Source: Schistosoma mansoni (taxonomy: Eukaryota; Platyhelminthes; Trematoda; Strigeidida; Schistosomatidae). Taken from it: 64,000 nt of DNA. The DNA lies in the NCBI RefSeq assembly GCF_000237925.1, contig NC_031496.1:13900589-13964588 (forward strand). The letters run 5' to 3'. Shown here in pieces: positions 21,752 through 33,200 of this stretch. Position 1 is the stretch's first letter; every line of letters begins with the position of its first letter. Below the pieces are notes generated by a model, which was not told where the DNA came from, searched no databases, and worked only from the letters and a program-made list of their open reading frames with translations. The position numbers and the translations under genes are program-made.

Positions 21752-23876
21752 GAAATCGAGTCACTATCTCACAAGGGACCCAGTTGAACTCCACCGTTTT
21801 TTCATAACGACTCATTGTGGCAGCTGATTTTGATCGGTTTCAACCTGGAAACGACAGAAAACTGGGTGGCCTGTGTGAGTCCTGGCAGTTATGATTTCTC
21901 AATTGATCTTTCTTCTGAATGCTTCGACAGATGAATTAACCCATAATGATCGTACAAACCCGGAAACCTAAGAGACAATCAAACCATAACATTTATACTA
22001 TAAAACACTATAAACTTACTCTACCCCATATAAAATGTCATTAACAATAATGATGTGATATGAGCAAGCATATTTAGATCAACTGAAACACAAACAACTT
22101 CAATTAAGTAGTGAATTAAGAGAAACAGATTATAGGGCAAAACAGTATCCACCATGACTTGCACGGGTGAAAATTTGCTCATATTCTTCCATTACTGCAC
22201 GACCTCTATAGGTAGGTAGGTAGGACAGCTTCATGCCAGAAGGTTCAATATTGTGCAGTGAATGGGGATGGGAATTAGCGAAGATCAATAAAGACCAGCT
22301 CAGGAACATAATCGAGACAGCGAGGCTCAGAAAAACAAGAGTGGCATTTCTATGTATCACTTACGTCTACATATTAGGCATATTATTCTGTCGGTAAGAT
22401 TGAATTTCTTACTAGAAGCAGCGCACCCTAAATATCACGGCATGGTAATTCAGGATAAACGGTGGTGTGGCTTCGACGTAAAGTCACATAGACTAGGCAC
22501 CAACATCAGGGTGAGTCAACTATACTGGATCGGATCAGTTGATCTGGTAGAATGAGTCCATCAATATTGGAAACATCTCGAAACCCCAGATTCTCCCAAT
22601 GAACCACATTTCCTCCCTTTATTTTCCTTATATTTATCACTGACCTACAGAAATATCTGAGTTAACTAATCCTCATTTACTCTGACGACATGAAACCTCG
22701 GAGAGTCATCAGATATTAAGAGACATCACCAGGGATTGAATGGGAGGTGGGGGAAAATGAAAACGGTCTGAAGGTGAAGTTGAAAATTATATATTCGTCC
22801 TGTGAAGTCTTTTGTCGACACGGAAGTGTATATTGTCTATTTAAATAACTTGTTTGGCCCCATGTGTTCCGTAAACTTGTCATTGACTATGGTTGTGGTG
22901 AACGTCGACAGAAATGGAAGCAACGAGACCGGTCCATGGTAATTTGGTTTGTTTCCATCTGCCTTGTTTCGTGAGGCCTGTGGTCGTAGTTTTGAAAATC
23001 AGCTTATTTGCTGTTTCTTTGAACCTTTTCCAACGACTCATCATCTCGTTTTAGGTAGGCGCTTTCTGGCTGTATTCAGTATCCGAGTTTAGGACAAGCG
23101 AATAATCTATATAAAGCCAATGATTTTTAGCAGTTATTGGTAAATGTTGCATTTCATAGACAACCGTTTGAACAATTTCTAGAATATCTATCGAATTATC
23201 GTCTCTTATGTTTTTAGTTTTCTTAGTACCTTTAATTGCATAACGTTTGATCGAGGTTATATTCTGCGAAGCATGAAGACATATGATTACATGTTTTGCA
23301 GAGTTTCTTCCTAAACCATACGAAGTAGGAATCTGTGAGATAACGCATCTGATTCAGACAGAACTATGTGAGCGGAAACGAGCGCATTGTATTTAGAATT
23401 TAAAATCAGTCACACATCTAATACCAAGGGATAATTGGTTCTTACAAACACCACAGAATTCTAATCCCTTGTCGTTCGCTCTCTATTCTTTGGTATTTTA
23501 TCTAGTGATGCGTTGACTGACAAGTGATACGGCTCGCTCAATTTAGAACGTCCTTGTTCCTGTTCAGTCTACAGGCGCCCCTGCGGCTCCCTTACTCTCA
23601 GAAATCCACCACTCTTGTATGAACCACATGCAGTAGCAACATTTGTTCGTGACATTCAACTGCAACCTTTTGGTTCTGTATCCAGTAGTATAAACGTTGG
23701 TTGCATAATAGATCTGTTCCTGTTGTAAGATTTCTTGACACATGTTTTTACTGTGATTCAACAGTCATCAATTGAAGCTGAACATAGAAGCTAGGTGAGT
23801 GAGAGCTCCTTCTACTTCGTCTGTTTGTTTTGATGAGTCGATTAGATTTACGACCTAATTACTAATTGGGCGTTAC

Positions 23877-24476
23877 ATGAAGATGTCGAAAATCCCATTC
23901 AAGAACGATGGGAGTTTTATGGAATTGTTCAAGCAGATGCAAGGTAGTTATCAAATAGTTATGTCTTATTCCTCCAGCTGAACAAGAAAGAGTATCTATT
24001 GAGAAGCCTGTTATTCCAAATGTAGCTTCATATTTTCTGTCCATTCTTCTGTTTAGGTAGTAAAGGTAGAAAATACGGATGAATTTGAAAGGTATCTTAT
24101 ACTACACTAGTAAACTGTTTGTTTTAGCAAACAATGCAAAACGGAGAGTGAAACAGGTAGTTGCTTTTTGTGAAATTTTTATCTCTCGATTCTATGAATG
24201 GAATTCTAAGTGCCATATTTCCAGTTATTCCCGATGATTCCAAGGTTTTGGTGGCAATCGAATCGTTGGTCCTACGTGTTTCTGGTATGTCCCACAGTCT
24301 CTGCGAAGCAGAAATAAAGAAGTTTGAGGATAGCATACAGTATTGGTACGTTAATTTTCGTGATCCTAACTCGTGTTCTCCTAGGTTCCTGACCCTTCCA
24401 GAGACTAATGAATACAAATTTTTTAGAAAAAGATTGGCTGATGTTCGTAAACAAAAGACACTCGGTAGTTTAGCCA
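23877..24476 (+). pseudogene. duplicated 5' fragment of the SUGP1-like gene
   Basis: Two exons, 23877-23943 and 24225-24476, mirror the left-arm exons and keep reading frame and splice sites: GTAGTT donor, ATATTTCCAG acceptor, GTAAGT donor. The later exons (KRRRSRW and TPEQAEQIR) are not found to the right, so the copy is cut off after the SURP module. It could still be transcribed from a copied promoter and splice into unrelated sequence such as 25852-26016. No reading-frame damage was seen, in keeping with a recent origin. Confidence 0.7.
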
Positions 24477-24893
24477 GTAAGTTTGTGTTTACCATATTAT
24501 GGTTTATCTTCGTCATGATACACAGCCGGTGGGCCTGTACACTCGCGAGCTGTATTATAGAATCCATAAATGTCATTAAAATTCATAGGTGCAAAGTTTT
24601 TATCAATGTTATATTTTAAGTCACTCCATAGTTGTGGCTTTGTAGTTTACTCAATTATGTACCTCTCGAAGTACGGGTTGACGTACGCGGCTCAAGACTG
24701 CACCGTATGAGGTTCAGTGATATCAACCGCTCATAACAAAATAGACTAGGTTTGAAACTGGTTCTTAGGGGCCCGATACGGCAAGCTAGCCAATTGCTTG
24801 TATAGTTCATGTATAAAAGACAGGTCATTCACAGGAAACTAACTCTGGTGTCTCCTCATTTGCGGATAAATCTTTTACCTTTTACTAATAAAA

Positions 24894-25583
24894 AAAGTGC
24901 AGGTCAGTCAGTCACAATGTAGAACTTCGTACGAACGTACACCACTTCGAGTTGCCATACCACATTAGCACAGAGATGCAGTTGTCGATTCAAATCTCAT
25001 AGTGGTAGAAGTAGTAAGAGTGTAAGCAGTAATCAGGAAGATTAGGGTTTGAAGATATTATTCAAGGAGTATAATCCAGTGAAATAAGCTTGGAAATAGA
25101 AAAGAGACAGGGATATGAAGAATTCAGAAGATTAGAATTTGGGAGAACACAAAGAGTGGATGCACCTTCGCCACTGCAAACGATTTTGAGCCATGTCATT
25201 CAAGGTCTCTAACCATCGGTTGTTATCATCTCGCGGATCCCAACCAGGTAGTCTACACCTGCCAACATGGCTCAGTCCACATGTCAATGACTTCATGGAT
25301 TTGTGCCACGTTTTGGTCTGGCCGCCCCTAGTTTTCTTCCAACCTACTCCTACACCATAAAACATTGCACATCAGTTCAGTCGGTGATTGAGCATACGTA
25401 ACACGTATCTCAGACATCTCAACCGATAAAGTTTCACCACTTCATCAATCGATTTGCCATCCTTACCTAGTACCCGTTTCCTAACAACTGCACTAATTAC
25501 TCGGTGGTCCCAGGATATTCGAGCAATGCTTCGAAGACACCTATGGTTGAGTACTAGTAGCCTATGAATATCCTCTACTCTTA
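24894..25583 (-). mobile_element. LINE 3' end, mirror copy
   Basis: Mirror of 12186-12875, encoding on the minus strand the RVEDIHRLLVLNHRCLRSIA and VGVGWKKTRGGQTKTWHKSM blocks. Present through the arm duplication. Confidence 0.85.
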
Positions 25584-25756
25584 CCGGCCCCCAAATGCCC
25601 TGGTACGGCCGAGAGTGAGGAGGGGCCACCCTCCCTCTCACATGGCCACGCGTATATAGTCACTGCCAGGGAAGTCCTACTCACTGCCTTCTCGTCGGAG
25701 CGGCGTTGTTTACGAAATTGAGAGGACGAAAAGCGAATATCCGGCGCTTAAACAGG
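25583..25756 (+). mobile_element. R1 SINE 5' body piece cut by the arm breakpoint
   Basis: Mirror of 12013-12186, reading CTCTCACATGGCC, GGGAAGTCCTACTCACTGCC and GAGAGGACGAAAAGCGAATA. The rest of the SINE is missing, so the duplication endpoint lies inside it. Confidence 0.85.
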
Positions 25757-25851
25757 GTTGGTGGAATGGTGTAAAAGTGAAAGGTGTTACAGAAGTGATA
25801 CATCAAATTGAAGGTTAGTTGCAATTCTATATCTTACTGAGGAATAGTTAA

Positions 25852-26016
25852 ATGATCGTTGTGCCTGGAAGTGAAGTTTATTTCGACTTCAAGGGAAATG
25901 TCTGGGAAAACTATCTGATCAGTGTTTTACCACCAAGAATAATAATTACTGTGATAGAATACAAGTTAATGGAAGATGTTCCCAAAGATCAGAAATTCAT
26001 TCAAAATTATTGTCAG
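25852..26016 (+). CDS. possible exon of unknown protein
   Basis: An open stretch of 55 codons containing VPGSEVYFDFKGNVWENYLI and EDVPKDQKFIQNYCQ, ended by a strong CAG/GTAAGA donor. No acceptor with a matching phase was found upstream, and no family was recognised. It lies just beyond the right arm. Confidence 0.2.
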
Positions 26017-26099
26017 GTAAGATATCAAAAATTATGGCGTGAGTTTAGGAATATATATGTTCGTCTGTGAGGACAGTGTATTGCTTTCTTTTAAGTACT

Positions 26100-27150
26100 T
26101 ACAACTATGAACAGCACATTATTCTATTCGCTGAAAGTAGTCAGTCCTTTACAGTCAGCTGTGACCGGAAAGAAAAGACGCACGATAAAACGTAGTAGGA
26201 TAGCCATATAAACCAGCTGTACTAAGCCAATAGGCAGCTGTGCTTTTACTTTAAAGGAGAATAATTTGCTTTGTCTTCTGGAGGAAACCAAATAACAGCT
26301 GGCTGCAGGTCAACTTTATGGGCGTACAGGCGTACTACTGTAAGTCCTGGGCTTTCCATTGACATATGCACGTTAGCTAGGAGAGTCATTATCGAGTGTA
26401 TTCAGAAGTGTCCTGGAGTAGCTAGAGAGATTTTGGTGGCCGGCGTAACGGAAAGGATACACTGAAGATCTCTTCACCGTCTTGTCTTTTAACCTTTACT
26501 CAGGTCTCTTCTGAACCATATTTTGTGTCATTCAGTATCCCTCGCCTGGACTCTTATTATTTGATTTTAGTTGAAGGTTTGCCTTCATTACATAAAGTTA
26601 CTGTTTCTTGTTACCGAGACATTAACAATGGAGTCGTGTTTGACTAAGTTCAAGGTCACGGCGAGGCTCAGTTACTGATTGTCTACCACTGAGTGTCTGT
26701 TGGAGACGGCTGCTCGAATCCGTGCAGATAGATATTTGATTCCATCTTTTTAGGAATACTCTTACTGATTCTCAACACATTATTTTGTGGTAGAGAAACC
26801 TTTGACTATATAGCATAGACTGTACCGTTTAAGGTATTTTGTACTTTTGATATAATTTGTTTTCTTTCTGAAATTAGAACAGACTAAATTCGGCAGAGTT
26901 TGTGTTTTGATACAATTTTGTATGAGCAGCCCAAAAACACTTCATACGCTATACAGAATATCCCAGTTTGGCTTAGCCGAATAAACATTGATTCGTTAGT
27001 TCTGCGTTTAGATCAAAAACCGTGATTTCTGTAGTTACAGGAAGATTTTCCCAATAAAACATTCCATCGATGACATGCTGGCAGAGATTTCGTAGTTATC
27101 AAGACATATCCTGAATTTACACTGCATGCCTGAAGTTCTGCGTAATTCAA
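26100..27150. other. intergenic, with one tRNA-like SINE candidate
   Basis: No gene seen. About 26655-26745 has an A-box-like GGCTCAGTTACTG and a B-box-like GCTCGAATCC some 45 bases apart, hinting at a degraded tRNA-derived SINE. The rest is AT-rich with short chance frames. Confidence 0.3.
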
Positions 27151-27159
27151 TGATTCCAA

Positions 27160-28670
27160 CCTTGATGGAGAAGTGGAAACTTCTGCGTACCTGGGCAACA
27201 TCATCGATGAACAAGGAGGATCCGATGCAGACGAAAAAACAAGGATTGGTAAAACAAGGACAGTATTCCTACAGTTGAAAAACATATGGAAGTCCAAACA
27301 ACTGTCAACCGATACGAGAGTCAGGATCGCCAATGTGAACTTTAGGACATTTCTACTGTATGAAGATGAAACTTGTAGAACTACCCCAATCATTATCAAA
27401 AAAGTACAAGTATTAGTAGTGGTATTGGTTATAACCACACAATCCCCAAAGTTGAACATGAGATAACTGGGAAAATACATATTCAACAATTAACAAGAAG
27501 AGAAGGTCAACAATAAAAAAGGTGGGAATATTCGTTCGAAATTCAATTCGGCGGATGGCATGGCTCATCCTTGGAAGCGTGGCTATTCTTGTGCAACTCA
27601 TCTCTTTTATTCATATTAAATATATTGTTCTATCTCCAGTCTAAGTGTGTTCTCCATCATATATTGGGGATGATTACAATAGGACGAGTCTGTAGTATCA
27701 GTTTATATGTTAAGCCCATATACTTTATTCTAGCCACTGGCCAAGCCAATTCACCTATACATTTAGTCATATTTTGAGCTCGTTAATTACTCGCTTATTA
27801 ACCTTGACTATTTTTTTTATATGAGCGTATGTGTATGCACACTTCGTATCTTGTTCATCATATGTCTGTCATTCATTTTTGTCTGACTATAAATGTTGAT
27901 TAACGCTTGCTTAAAATGAGTTGGCTTCCCCGCCATCTCCAATACGCATTATTTAGCTTCGCCCTGTAGAGTTGGCTTACCAGCCATCTCCAATGCATGT
28001 CGTTTATGTTTCGCTCGCTAACATATGCTCATATGCTCACAGCTTTCTGGTCTGCATCATTCATCAATAAAAATGTAGTTGCCGCTTCCCTTTGCCTTCT
28101 GATATTATACACCGTTAAGACTTTCACCATAACGGTTATCAGGGTGAGCTATTAACGAAGCACGGCACTACAAGTCAATGTAGACAATGACGTGATTTTC
28201 ACATAGGATCTTACAGATTGGGTAGTCACACCATGAGAAGTCTACTATTTTAGGATTAGGTCTATTATTAGAACAGCACTAATAACGAAGTAGGCCATAA
28301 TTCTATATATTTAAAAACACTTGTCTACGGAAGATAATCACTGTCTTTTGGCTTGGCACCATCAGCAACAGCTTACTGTAAGGGAGAACAAACTAGCTTT
28401 CATATGGGAGGAAATTAGGAAAAGACGGTGGATGTGGATGGAAAATGCGTTGCGAAACTCACCAAACTGCATCACATGTCAAGTGTTAACATGGGATCTT
28501 GAAGAGAAACGGAAAAGAGTAAGACCAAAGAACACACTGAGCTGGAAATCGAAAGCAGATGCGAAAATGTTCAGTAACAAATGGAAAGGATCGCTCCGGA
28601 CAGAGTTCGATGAAAAATACTGGTGGGCGGCCTATGCTCCGAGGATAAGTAAACGAGTAAGTAAATGAAG
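27160..28670 (+). mobile_element. RTE-type LINE 3' part, lineage 2, interrupted
   Basis: Codes for YLGNIIDEQGGSDADEKTR, LQLKNIWKSKQLSTDTRVRI and LLYEDETCRTTPIIIKKVQV at 27.17-27.42 kb. After about 900 unrelated bases it resumes with EEIRKRRWMWMENALRNSPN and LTWDLEEKRKRVRPKNTLSW, ending at 28668. The interruption at 27.43-28.31 kb is non-coding and unclassified, so either another element was inserted or this is a patchwork. The element lacks RT and endonuclease. Confidence 0.72.
27908..28010 (+). repeat. two imperfect tandem units
   Basis: TTGGCTTCCCCGCCATCTCC is followed about 54 bases later by TTGGCTTACCAGCCATCTCC, and both units continue with an AATRC-GCAT/GTCGTTTA.. block and a TTCGC block. 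Function unknown. Confidence 0.45.
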
Positions 28671-30103
28671 ATTTCAACAAGAACACGGTTACATCAATTT
28701 ACAGGTCTAGGAAAACGACGATATGTTTGGTCGATAGTCTTTCTTAGTGAGCATATGTTGAGTGTAGTTACCAGGAAACTGTGGAAGCTCACTGATCTTT
28801 TATTTCCATGTAAAGTATCCTTTTATAAGTCATTTCTTCGAAGGCACCTTACATGATGCTAGTTAGTGTTCATGTTCAGCAGCCGAGCATTATTAATCCA
28901 GTCGTTATACTTAGGTTGTCTGACTAAGCCATCTTTATAGGTGCTTGAAAGCAGAATTTAGAATAATTACGTACTACATAAGTTGGCAGTTGACAACGAT
29001 CAGTTATGAATTCTGATTAGGCCTTGTGACTCTAGAAGACTTGGGTCATTCAGCATCAAAGGTTGTTCCTGTTGTGACAAACAATTATTCTAAGGTAATT
29101 ATGTCAGGGATATGTTTTTAAGTAGTATTAACGCTTATATTATCAGATGAAACCTGTTAATACAATCCGGTTAGCTCGAATAACAGATAGAAAAAAGAAG
29201 GGGATTTTAACTATTTAGTACGGTTCTGCACTTAGTATAGAAAGTTGTTTTGCAAAGGGATGAAATCGTTTGACAACTAAGTTTGTGAGCAATATAACCT
29301 CACTTCTTACGACGCGGTACTCTGAACTGAATACTTTTCGATCGTTTGTAGAAATTAAATCCTCGTTATACACCATAAAAATTAGTATTTGAGCTTGTTT
29401 ATTCACTCACAAAGGATGGCACGACAACCTACGTAGTACTTAGCACAAAATGAATATATTCGTTGATCACTCAAAAGTTATTCTTAAGGTACGCTTAAAA
29501 TTTAATCTCCCAATCACTGTAAACCGATCAGACTGTTACGATAGGGTTACCTCTGATTACTAAATTTATCAGTATTTTGTACCTGAATGGTATCAGAAAC
29601 CTGAGAGGTAGTATTCCTTAAGTTAATCAAATTTCATATACCCGAACTAAGAGTGAACTGTGTATCTTAGAAAGCTGTATTCAAAGCTTTCGACTTGGAC
29701 GTATTCAGCTCTTAGACGCAGGTAATAGGAGATCGTGAAAGTACGACGTGCTCGAGATTAGTCAGATCTTCTGGCATTTGTTACACTCTTTCAGGGGCTA
29801 CCACGTAATACATTTATACATATATATCTAAACATCCCCGCCAGAGAAAGTAGATATCTGAAGAACTATACTTGCCTCAGGAAGAGCTTATCTGTTCGGT
29901 AAGTTACATTAATGAGACGTATCGCTGGACATCAAAAAAGACTTCGTGCCGAAGCTCAAGATGGTTATTTAATTTATACTGGCTCGTTAAAAGATACTGA
30001 AGAAGACAGAGTGTTCAATAAACAACTAGTTGATTCGTGGACAATTGAATTTTTCTGCTGACTTGACAGTTGAGGTGCGGTTTTCAAGTAAAATGACACT
30101 AGA
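28671..30103. other. upstream region of the NOVA-like gene
   Basis: No coding exon seen. A TCG/GTAAGT splice donor at about 29898-29903 and pyrimidine-rich acceptors near 30060 could mark a 5' UTR exon and intron, but this cannot be settled from the sequence alone. No clear TATA box was placed. Confidence 0.35.
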
Positions 30104-30224
30104 ATGACCAAAGAAGACGGGACAGGCCAATCTATTGTGGATGAAGTTATTAACGACTCTCTTCAGCTTAAAGGGGAAGCCCCACCTAAAATATCTGATA
30201 CCATAACCCTAAAGCCTGCTAAAG
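30104..30224 (+). CDS. NOVA: NOVA-like exon 1 (N-terminus)
   Basis: Encodes 40 residues from [20 protein letters not shown], ending KPAK plus one base. The donor is GTGTGG, weaker than the others, but phase 1 matches the next exon, whose two leading bases complete a glycine. Confidence 0.75.
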
Positions 30225-33200
30225 GTGTGGTAATGCTATTCATTTGCATCCGTATGAGAAATTTACAACCTTAGTTGATGTATGATATGTGAAATCCTAT
30301 TATTCCTTTGTTCTTCGTGTAGCATATTACACTAGATTTTTTTTCGTATTTCATGGTTCGACAGGTTCTGAAAAATATGTAGTGCTGACTTTTATGGCTC
30401 ACAAGTCCAGAACAAATTACTTGTCAGTTGACTATCGGCTTTCCCGTCGTTTATTTATTTAAACACATAAATATTGGTACAAGGGGGCACCAGATATATA
30501 TGCGCCACACAAAAGTCATTTCATTTAATTGTGTAAGAGCTATGATACTGCCCGTGCGCCCAGACCGAAGCAGGTAGGACTTTCCCGTCGAATCATAAAC
30601 GAATGGAATTTGTTATCTCAACACGTTGGTTCAACTAAGAGACTACCATCTCCAGGACTAACACAGGCCACCTCGCCTCCTATCTCTCCATCTTGTCATA
30701 TTGCTCTCCACTTTCTATTTCATGAAATACGCTTCATTTATACTGATATTCGGTTTGCACCCGAAACTATAGTGTATTTGCTTACAGCCGTTTGAAGTGT
30801 TTCTGAGTCTTCATTAAACTTGTTTTCTATCGCGAAAGCAACAAACGGGTGGTTCTGTATATTCTTTAAATTCACATTTTTTATCAAAATAAACCTGAAG
30901 CATGTCACTCATTCGATTTTCAGGTAATGTTCATTTCAAAATACTGGTACCTTCGATTGCTGCTGGTGCCATCATCGGAAAAGGAGGTGAAGCAATAACA
31001 GAAATTCAAAACCAGACTTCGGCGAAAGTAAAAATGTCTAAGGCTAATGCCTTTTATCCTGGTACATATATGGTTCTCTGTTTTATTGATAACCCGAATT
31101 GCTTTTAGGAACAACTGAGCGAGTTTGTTTAATTGTGGGGACTATTGAGAGTATATTACGTGTCTTTCAGTATATTTCTGAGAAAATATACGAAAAACCA
31201 GAATCTGTACCGAAGACAGGTTGTGAAGGACGAGTACTTACTGAGAGACATAAACAAGTAATTATAAGGTTTTATTCACTGTTTATAAACTGATCTTTTA
31301 ATTTCTTTATGCATGTTAAACTTACAGCTTCAAGTATGCATAAACATACAGTAAATCTGTTTCCTAATTTTGAAACTGAGTTGTTTTGCGTTCATTTGAC
31401 AACATAAGAAGTTCTGAATTGTCTATTGATACACCTAACTTGTTAGTTATATATGATTTCTAACATTGATGTGGATTCTCTGTTTTCTCATTCAATCCTT
31501 CATCTTTTTGCCTTACTTAATTCGCCGAAGTCATATCCATGTCTTAATGTAAGACCACATTCTCATGAGATTGGGAATTAACACTTTACTCTCTGGCTAT
31601 TACTGTTTGGTTAGCTACTGCGAGTTGCTAGGTGTATTCAAATGAAGAGTAACCTTTTAAACAAAAATCCAGGCCACATCCTGTTAGGGCGCTAACTACT
31701 GATTTCCCTCTAATTTCTTACATGCCAGTTAAAAGATGTGGAGTTCCGTAACTGCTTAAAACAATATTTCCGTTTATTGGGAATGCGGCCACATCTCATT
31801 AGTCAGGAAACTTTGTTTGGTAGCAACCTCATGTTCCACTGTATCTACTTTCATTTGGATAACAGATACTTTCACTTAGAATATTTAAGCGATAACCGAA
31901 AACACTAACTTGTACTTCGTTATCGAATTACACTATATTCTAAAATTAAATTTCACACGGTGATGTGATAATAAATAACAATTCATTTATTCACCAGATA
32001 CTTGGATATGAGCGCTAGTAATACTATATGGCTGCTCAAACCGAAATAGGCTCAAAGGGGTTCGGAAATGGGACTTCGTTGAAAACCTGACGCCTTAACC
32101 ACTAAGCCATCTCTCTACGTGCCAATGCCATTTTTTAGTCTGGTCATCCCATATTATTCGTCAGCTTACAACTGCAGTTAATGTTGTACGTGTTGGTAGA
32201 TAGTGTTTTGAAATGGACGTTGATTGACTACTTCATTGTAGCTGATTAGATCTCAGGTGACCCATAATCTTCCCGTATGTCACCACAAATATATTAGACC
32301 CACCCATATCACTCACTAGATTTTATAAAATGACTTTTGACTGGCATTAGTGCTCACGAACATAGGGGTCGTAACAAACACTGTTCACCTTTGTTCTGTT
32401 ATTTATTTTTATTCCTATCATTGGACTATCATAATAAAGCTCGCTCTCACTGCATACGGCATTGAATTGCCTGATTACGTTTGGTCTTATTTTAGGTCAA
32501 GATTTTGGTCCCTAACAGCACAGCTGGAATGATAATAGGGAAAGGTGGTAGCTTTATCAAAGAGTTGAAGGATACAACTGGGGTATTTATTCAAGTATCT
32601 CAGAAGTCTAAGGAGCTTAACTTGGCTGAAAGATGCGTTACTGTCGCAGGTAAATTTATTAATTATTGTTATATAGTAGATAGTAAGTCAAAATTATTCA
32701 TTACCTATTCAAGCTGTATTTTTGTATGGTATTATTTGCAATTAATTTCAGCAACATACATGACAGTAATAAACTGTACACCCAAAATGAAATACATCTA
32801 AAGCATAAAAAACTAGTCTTAGCGTATCATTATGTAGATAATAATACATGGACGCAATTGTATTACTACTCATTGCTTTCAATTTATCGCACCACATGGA
32901 GTAACCGATAGGCTTACAAATTTTCAGCTGGTATCGGGAATCAGTGACTTTATGACTATTTGTCACGTCCTTGTCAGAGCTTTATCTTCCGTTCCAGTCA
33001 AAACTATAGCAGTTGCGAGTAATATAAACTGGTTTACTAGCCCTAAATAAACCTTTGTGTTTTAGGTGATAGTTCCCAAGCACAATACCCTCTTAAACAA
33101 CTATACTGTAACTGATACCTTGATATGATGGTCAAAGTTGCCCATTAGTTTGGCTCGATCGAACTATTTTGGCTGGAACACTTGTTCCCTTGGGTCCTAC

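Larger units (their letters stand above)
20943..25756 (-). repeat. right arm of large inverted repeat
   Basis: Reverse-complement of the left arm. It ends outward inside R1 SINE sequence, where similarity fades over 25757-25774 (GGGTTGGTGG still shared) and then stops. Inward it ends at a CTCCTAAATGAATG block. It includes 108 bases near 21163-21270 that are absent from the left arm. It carries a head-to-head copy of the SUGP1-like exons on the plus strand. Confidence 0.93.
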
